64,000 nt of DNA from Timema cristinae (lineage: Eukaryota > Arthropoda > Insecta > Phasmatodea > Timematidae): assembly GCA_039000515.1 (NCBI GenBank), contig JBCFYV010000012.1, forward strand, positions 128,536,652 to 128,600,651. Reading direction: 5' to 3'. The notes under the pieces were generated by a model. That model ran no database searches and was not told the DNA's origin. It saw nothing but the letters and a program-made list of their open reading frames with translations. Of the stretch, positions 58,515 through 64,000 are shown piece after piece (the stretch's first letter is position 1; each line of letters begins with the position of its first letter). The translations under genes and the position numbers were made by a program.

Positions 58515-60542
58515 AATGTTTTAAACTAACGTACATTATTAGAAAGTATTTATAATTCTGTCATACGGGTAACATTTATTTTTCTGATATTTCTTATATT
58601 TATAGTGTACTTTATTATGTATTATCCGACCTACCTCAAACTAAATATAGTACTATAATAGCATGTTATATACTGGGTTATTATATGGGAAATATTTTAA
58701 TGGGATATTTTGAATAAAAAATAATTACTAAACGTAAACTTTTTTGTATGAAGAGAATTATTTTGAATGAGCTTAAGATGGAACTTCGTAGCGGTCTAGT
58801 TCTATTTGAATTCGCCATATTACATCACCCAAGTTCTTAATATTAACTCCATTTCCTCCTCGGCTTCTAACACGCATTCAGGTCGTTGACTGGGAGCCTG
58901 TCGACGCTAATCCTCCCCCTGCCTGCCCCCCCCCCCCCCCTATCTGGTTAAAGTTTGTATTAAGCAAGTGGCTGTTTCTATGACAACCATTGATTAAAAC
59001 ATGTAAACAAGCACACAAAGTATAGTTGTAATATAAAGGGTGCTAACATGTTTTAAAGGAGACAACTTTAGTCTTTAAATTATTTTGATTTTGTTACTCA
59101 AGAATAATTATATTAAAAACTATTATACAAAATAATATTAGTAACTGTATATTAATTAGTTATGTATTTATTTGAGGTACAGCACTTTCTGAGCTGATTG
59201 ATTATATAAACACGCTACTTGTAAAAATCTTGAAAATAGAACAGACACAACACCCAGCCCCCCGACCGTAAATTAATCAATGTGAAAGGGGAAAACCACA
59301 TTTTATCAATGATATGTATTTTGTCCATGCCGGAAATTGAACCTGGAACTTTTAACTCGGTAGATAGACACACTACCGACTGAACTAAGGTTTCTGATTA
59401 TTTAATTTATGTTACTCGCTTTGTAGCTGATGTAACTGTATCATTAAAGCCTAATTATAATGGCTACATGGCTCTATAAACCAAATCTACGGGAAAATGA
59501 AGAAAATGAACATGTGTGTTGGGTTGCTGCCGACTGGTTTATATTATCAATCACATTTAGTGTCGTTAAAATATATTATACTGTTTTAAAATAATATTAA
59601 AAAAAATTATCAAAAGTAGCTGAACTTATATTAAAATTCAAAATTATTTTGAGTTAAAATCCTTTTGCACTTTATGTTTTTTTGGGATTCATCAGTTTTA
59701 TAACACCTCTTGAATGTCTGAATAGTCGTTAACAACGTTCATTCTTGTGACTAAGATTGTATTTCAACCCTTATTGGGTAGCATACCCTTCATACCCTTG
59801 TAAATATTCTGGGAGATCTTTTCACCAACTTATTTTTATCGAGGTTACCAAGATGCGGGAACTCTTTGTTGTGTTTTTTCGAAACCTACCCTGCTAAATA
59901 CTCAAGGTCATCAGTTCCCTGGTCCTGATTGTTATTTGTGACAAACTCAAGTTCACAAACAGTCGAGTATAATCAGAGGAGAGGGACAGTAATTTATTGG
60001 TTTTAATCGGAGACATTTTCCTGTGCACCCTGATTGAGCCTATTAGTTAAAATAAAATGAAAGTTATGCTCTTGTTCAAATCCTGAAAGAACTTCATTTA
60101 AGAATGTCATTAAATTACACAACATTTCACCGTTTCCATTAGGTGTCCTGTTGTTCCAATAGTTTGTCTTGATTAATTAGTTGTGTGATGTCGGAAGTAT
60201 TTTAGTGTTAGATCAGAAACATTAAAGGTCCCTTTTTCGCAATTAATATATCAAAACTAGCAAATCAAGAGCCAGGCTATTGTTTTATGCAGGTGACTGT
60301 ACACGTTTCCTAAGAGAAATATCCACTAGTTTAGGTGTTGGAAATTGTTCTGGAACCACCATTTAACTCCCAGGAACCCCTGCACAGAATAACTTTGAGA
60401 GAAAGTATAGATGTATTTATTATTCCTATACCCGGCAGAGTAAGCCTGCATAAGTTCAAACCCTGGTGGTGGTTGTTTCAACTTTAGTATCTCAGGACAT
60501 AATTACATTTAAACTTATTTAAATGAAAGGTAGGTAATACTT
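58515..60542. other. AT-rich, gene-free stretch
   Basis: Contains a C run at about 58,926-58,940 and a SINE-like piece at 59,325-59,397. No open frame of note. Confidence 0.45.
59325..59397 (-). repeat. tRNA-derived SINE fragment
   Basis: Minus strand: CCTTAGTTCAGTCGGTAGTG (A-box like) and, about 35 bp later, CCAGGTTCAATTTCCGGC (B-box like, GGTTCAATTC). The spacing is tRNA-like, but the anticodon arm does not pair well, which favours a SINE or tRNA pseudogene. Confidence 0.5.
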
Positions 60543-61167
60543 GACACAGACTCCGTATCCGTAAGTCCGTACTCCGTAGAAGTTGCAAAGGACTACCAAT
60601 CACAACTGAGCAAATAATGTGCCTGCGCATTGAAATAAAAGAACAAATGGATCTGTCGCTATGGAAACATACAAAATGAAAAGATGGCTACGCGTGGAGC
60701 TATTTCAGGAACACATTTGTAAAAATCTAAACACCCTGGGAAGAGCGGCTTAAAGCAAAAGGTTTTCTGGGAAATACCAAGTTCTCAGAAATAATGGCGT
60801 CGATTTTGTAGGTTCAACCGCCCTATTATTATATTATTTGGTTTATTTTGTATCCTCCATAGTGTGATTGCATTTTTTCATAATTATTATTATATGGATA
60901 TAGTTTATATCTTGTTATAAATATATTTATTGTGATTGTACTCAACCTACATTTTAAGTATGGTGTAGCCTGAAAGTTCTCTCAACAAAGTTTTTTTTAT
61001 TGATCAGCTGACTACTTAGCTCTCGCTCCATGCTGTAGATGATTTTCTTTCGGAGTTTCGATCGGACCAAGTCTCTAACTTTCTCATTGGTTGGAACTGT
61101 CACGTGATTACGAATATCCATATCTAATGTGTAATGGCAACGGACCTGCAGATATGGAGTCTGTGTC
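60543..61167. mobile_element. MITE with 27-bp terminal inverted repeats
   Basis: Left GACACAGACTCCGTATCCGT plus AAGTCCG; right (minus strand) GACACAGACTCCATATCTGC plus AGGTCCG, four mismatches in 27. 625 bp without coding sequence. The flanks show no convincing duplication, so the superfamily is open. Confidence 0.65.
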
Positions 61168-61570
61168 GGGGCATTTAGGGTTAACTTATCATTTATAGAA
61201 CTAACATTGTCACAATGTAATAAATAGTAAGTTTACATTTATTCACAGAATGCAGAGTATAATAACTACTGGAACCAGGCCGTAGTCAGGGGGAGGGTTC
61301 AAACCCCCCTCAAATTTTACTATTTATGGCATTATTTATGTTTCAAACAATATCAATATTAATCTACAAGTACAAATTAGGGGCTGTCTTACCATAAAAA
61401 GCACTTTAGAGAGCTTCTAGAGGTGTTTAATCCCTTAATTTGTACTAGCCTCTAGCAATTATGGTGTTATGTTGCCATAAAAAAACACTTCCGAAGTGAT
61501 GGGTCGCTCATGAACGAGAGCTGTGAATGAACGACTCTCGCTTCGTAAGCGTGTTGTTCACGCCACCTTT
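61168..61570. other. Spacer with GC palindrome
   Basis: CAGGGGGAGGGTTCAAACCC then CCCTC near 61,287 resembles the palindrome near 42,674. GTGATGGGTCGCTCATGAAC near 61,496 is similar to the hAT end at 61,580. No gene. Confidence 0.4.
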
Positions 61571-61579
61571 ACACACTAC

Positions 61580-63480
61580 TAGTGATGGGTCGGACCAGCT
61601 CTTTGGCACGAGCTAGCTCACAGAGGCTCACTCAAAGGAGTCGTTCACGAAGACTCATATCATTCATTGTTTGGCTAGCTCCTTGAAAGAGCGTGTATGC
61701 TGCTCAGTTCTTTTTCTCAGAGCTACCGGTGGAGCGAGCGAGTCATCAATCTTCCCCTCCTACTGCTGATTACGCATTCTTAGTGTGGTCTATCCCCAAC
61801 CAATTTGCTTTTGATTGCTTTCTCGCACGCACTTCATACTACCGGAATATTAACGTCATTTTATCTGTATTTTAGATATCTCTTAATTTAGACTTTATTT
61901 TTTTAACTGTTTCGGTTTAATGTTTATGTTTATTTATATTAGTGCTAATTTTAGATAATAAATCAAACTATTATGTGTATTTGTGTTGGTAAAATTCTGA
62001 ATGTAGTTAAGCATTTATAATTTTAGGTAGACTGAGAATGTGTTTTGATCATAATGGCCACACAATCAAGACCTCGCAGAACCAGTAGAGTTTTGTCTTC
62101 TTTTAAAGGAGGAAGTACTTTTAATCCCTCCCGTCACGCTCGGTACATCCCACAGCCGTATTGTCAATAGAACGGTCTACACCAGCCTCCAACCCTCTAG
62201 CTAGTGAAACTCATGACACTGATTTTGACGATCCTTCAGAAATTATTTTGATCAATTCAAGTAACAATAAGGAACAATTACAGCAAACAGCACCTATTAT
62301 ACCAGCTTCAACCTCCATTTTAAACTTACCTGGAATACGTGGGTTTACTCAAAGTACGATTAGTACCTATTTTCATAAACCTCTGTTTGGAAAAAAAAAT
62401 TAAATAGATTTTACACTTGTAGAGACATTAGTTAAAAATTATCTTCCATTTCAAATTGTAGGAAGCCCTCATTTTCAAAAATGTATGTACAAGCTAAATA
62501 ATTCTTACCAAATGCCAAGCCGCAAAACAGTTTCAAACGTCCTAGTGCCTCAATTATATAATATGACAAGGGAGAAAGTGATATCACAATCACGACGGAC
62601 AGCTGGACATCACTTAGTAATGAGAGCTACATTTCAATTACGGCCCATTACATCTGTATTAGTAATGACATGGAGCTTAAATCTTCTCTTTTGGACTGTT
62701 TTAAATATGATAACAAATACACGGCCCTAAACCTGTCTAACGAACTGAAACGAGTTACTACTGAATGGGGAATTGGAGAAAAGGTTATTGCTGCGGTTAG
62801 TGATAATGCAGCCAACATTGTTGCAGCAATACGATTGACCGAGTGGAAACACGTCCCATGCTTTGCACACAATCTTAGACTTATTGTGCAGTATGGTTTA
62901 CAAGAGATAAAGGTTCTTCAAACCAAAATAAAACTGTGGTCAAGTTTTTCAAAAGAAGTCCCCAAGCAAGCGGCCGACTGAAAGCAATGCAACAACAATT
63001 GGGGTCTCCACAGTAAAACTTAAGCAAGACGTTGCCACACGCTGGAACTCAACCTACAACATGTTTCATCGCATCATCGAAGTGAGAAATTCGTTGATGT
63101 CAACTATAGCCATCAACTATCCTGAACTAAACAACATTAAAAATGAGGACGTTGCTATCATAAGGCAGGTGTGTGAGCTATTAAAAGTGTTCAAAGAATG
63201 CACTGAAGAAATGAGCAGCAAAAAGCAAGTTACTGCTTCTAAAATAATCTTGCTTAGCCAGGCCCTGAAAAAGTGGCACAACAAATTTATTAACTGACCT
63301 GATGTAGAAAATTAAGTGAAGGAAATGGCCATCAAACTGTTGGAAACTCTAAACAAACGTTCTAAGGCCATTGAAGAGAACAAAGTGTTTGCTGAAGCTA
63401 CAGTTTTGGATCTTCGATTCAAATGCCATGGATTTTCTGGGCCGCATAATTTTGAAAGGGTAAAAACTTGTAAACCCAAG
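61580..63480 (+). mobile_element. hAT-Ac type element, 3'-truncated
   Basis: A left end is suggested by TAGTGATGGGTCGGACCAGC near 61,580, followed by the AGCTC/GAGCT-rich subterminal region common in hAT elements. The transposase relic follows. Coding similarity ends near 63,480 before the dimerisation domain, and no right terminal repeat is seen. Confidence 0.6.
62055..63480 (+). pseudogene. ZBED1-like hAT-Ac transposase, broken and truncated
   Basis: Starts at ATG near 62,055 with S-R-P-R-R-T-S-R-V, a BED-finger-like start without the zinc ligands. It continues across frames with R-K-T-V-S-N-V-L-V-P-Q-L-Y (about 62,525), T-D-S-W-T-S (about 62,600, in another frame), then V-S-D-N-A-A-N-I-V-A-A-I (about 62,800) and C-F-A-H-N-L-R-L-I-V-Q (about 62,860). 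These are the RNase H-like core motifs of ZBED1/Ac transposases. D-V-A-T-R-W-N-S-T (about 63,030) is also typical. Stops at 62,401, 63,296 and 63,313 and at least four frameshifts kill it; the C-terminal dimerisation domain is absent. Confidence 0.8.
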
Positions 63481-64000
63481 CTCTAGATAGTAGAGGGATT
63501 CAATACAAAAAAAAATTTAATTTTATTAAATAATTTAGGAAAAATAGGAGTGCGAAGTGTAAACAATATTATGTTTTTTTGTTGTGAAATATATTAGGGT
63601 ACACAACCCATCTCCTAGAAGGAGGGTAATCTCACTGTTCTCCTTCAGTGACCAATTTAGTTTTAATACGACGAGGACGAAGGCTAAGTTAAAAAGGACA
63701 ACAAAATTATATGTATCTAAACCTAAGGATAAATGGCACAATTATAATAGTAAAAAAATTATGTCTTAATGAAACTTTGCTTTTATTTCATTTAGTCTCA
63801 TATTCAAGAACATATCACTTCTTCCAAGAACTTAAGCATATTCTTTTTTTTTTTTTTTTATACAATATCTGTAAAAGCTGAATAATAACAATCTATTATT
63901 ATTGTTTTTTTTTTTTTACAAGACTTTCTATTAAAGTACGTGTATTAAATTTTAATGTCTAGCATTATAAACATGGCGTATAACAATATAAAAACTTAAA
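63481..64000. other. AT-rich end of window
   Basis: Poly-T runs near 63,845 and 63,910; nothing else supported. Confidence 0.5.

Noticed and set aside
59325..59397. A genuine tRNA gene
   Set aside because: A and B boxes present, but the anticodon arm and acceptor stem do not fold convincingly.

Overview
This is an AT-rich, gene-poor piece of an animal nuclear genome, most likely an insect. The basis is spliceosomal introns with GT-AG borders, one conserved animal gene, and transposon families typical of insects (BEL/Pao, gypsy-like LTR, several hAT clades, PIF/Harbinger, Tigger-like MITEs, tRNA-derived SINEs). I cannot place the order or species. There are no bacterial genes, no operons and no CRISPR array.

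Layout. (1) 1-14,560 is a cluster of unrelated tandem-repeat arrays (19, 32, 109, 60, 31 and 32 bp units) separated by unique or transposon-derived sequence, including a TIR element at 5,855-6,736. (2) 15,195-23,290 is a minus-strand ZMYM1-like hAT transposase relic split by a complete 6.8-kb LTR retrotransposon (15,825-22,629). That element has a 4-bp target duplication, nearly identical LTRs and only a gag gene. (3) 23,300-34,060 is AT-rich, with a dispersed ~150-bp repeat family at three places and a non-autonomous hAT (31,157-33,234) that carries a PIF/Harbinger deletion derivative (31,725-32,960, TAA duplication). (4) 34,080-41,770 is a decayed BEL/Pao retrotransposon (gag, protease, RT, RNase H, integrase) invaded by two LTR-like insertions; one is a well-defined solo LTR with an AGAT duplication. 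(5) 41,730-45,970 holds a second ZMYM1-like hAT fragment on the minus strand and a plus-strand hAT of another clade. (6) 46,749-54,920 is the only intact gene: a nine-exon saccharopine dehydrogenase-like oxidoreductase (SCCPDH family, 427 codons plus stop) with a hAT relic and a LINE fragment inside its fourth intron. (7) 54,950-64,000 contains a second LINE fragment, MITEs, SINE-like pieces and a truncated hAT-Ac (ZBED1-like) transposase.

Apart from SCCPDH nothing here looks like working host machinery. The window is best read as a layered transposon graveyard in which the insertion order can be worked out. The most unusual item is the gag-only LTR element, with its 11-residue repeat coiled coil and about 3 kb of non-coding sequence where pol should be. 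No obviously new biological system is visible; that element is the best candidate for follow-up.
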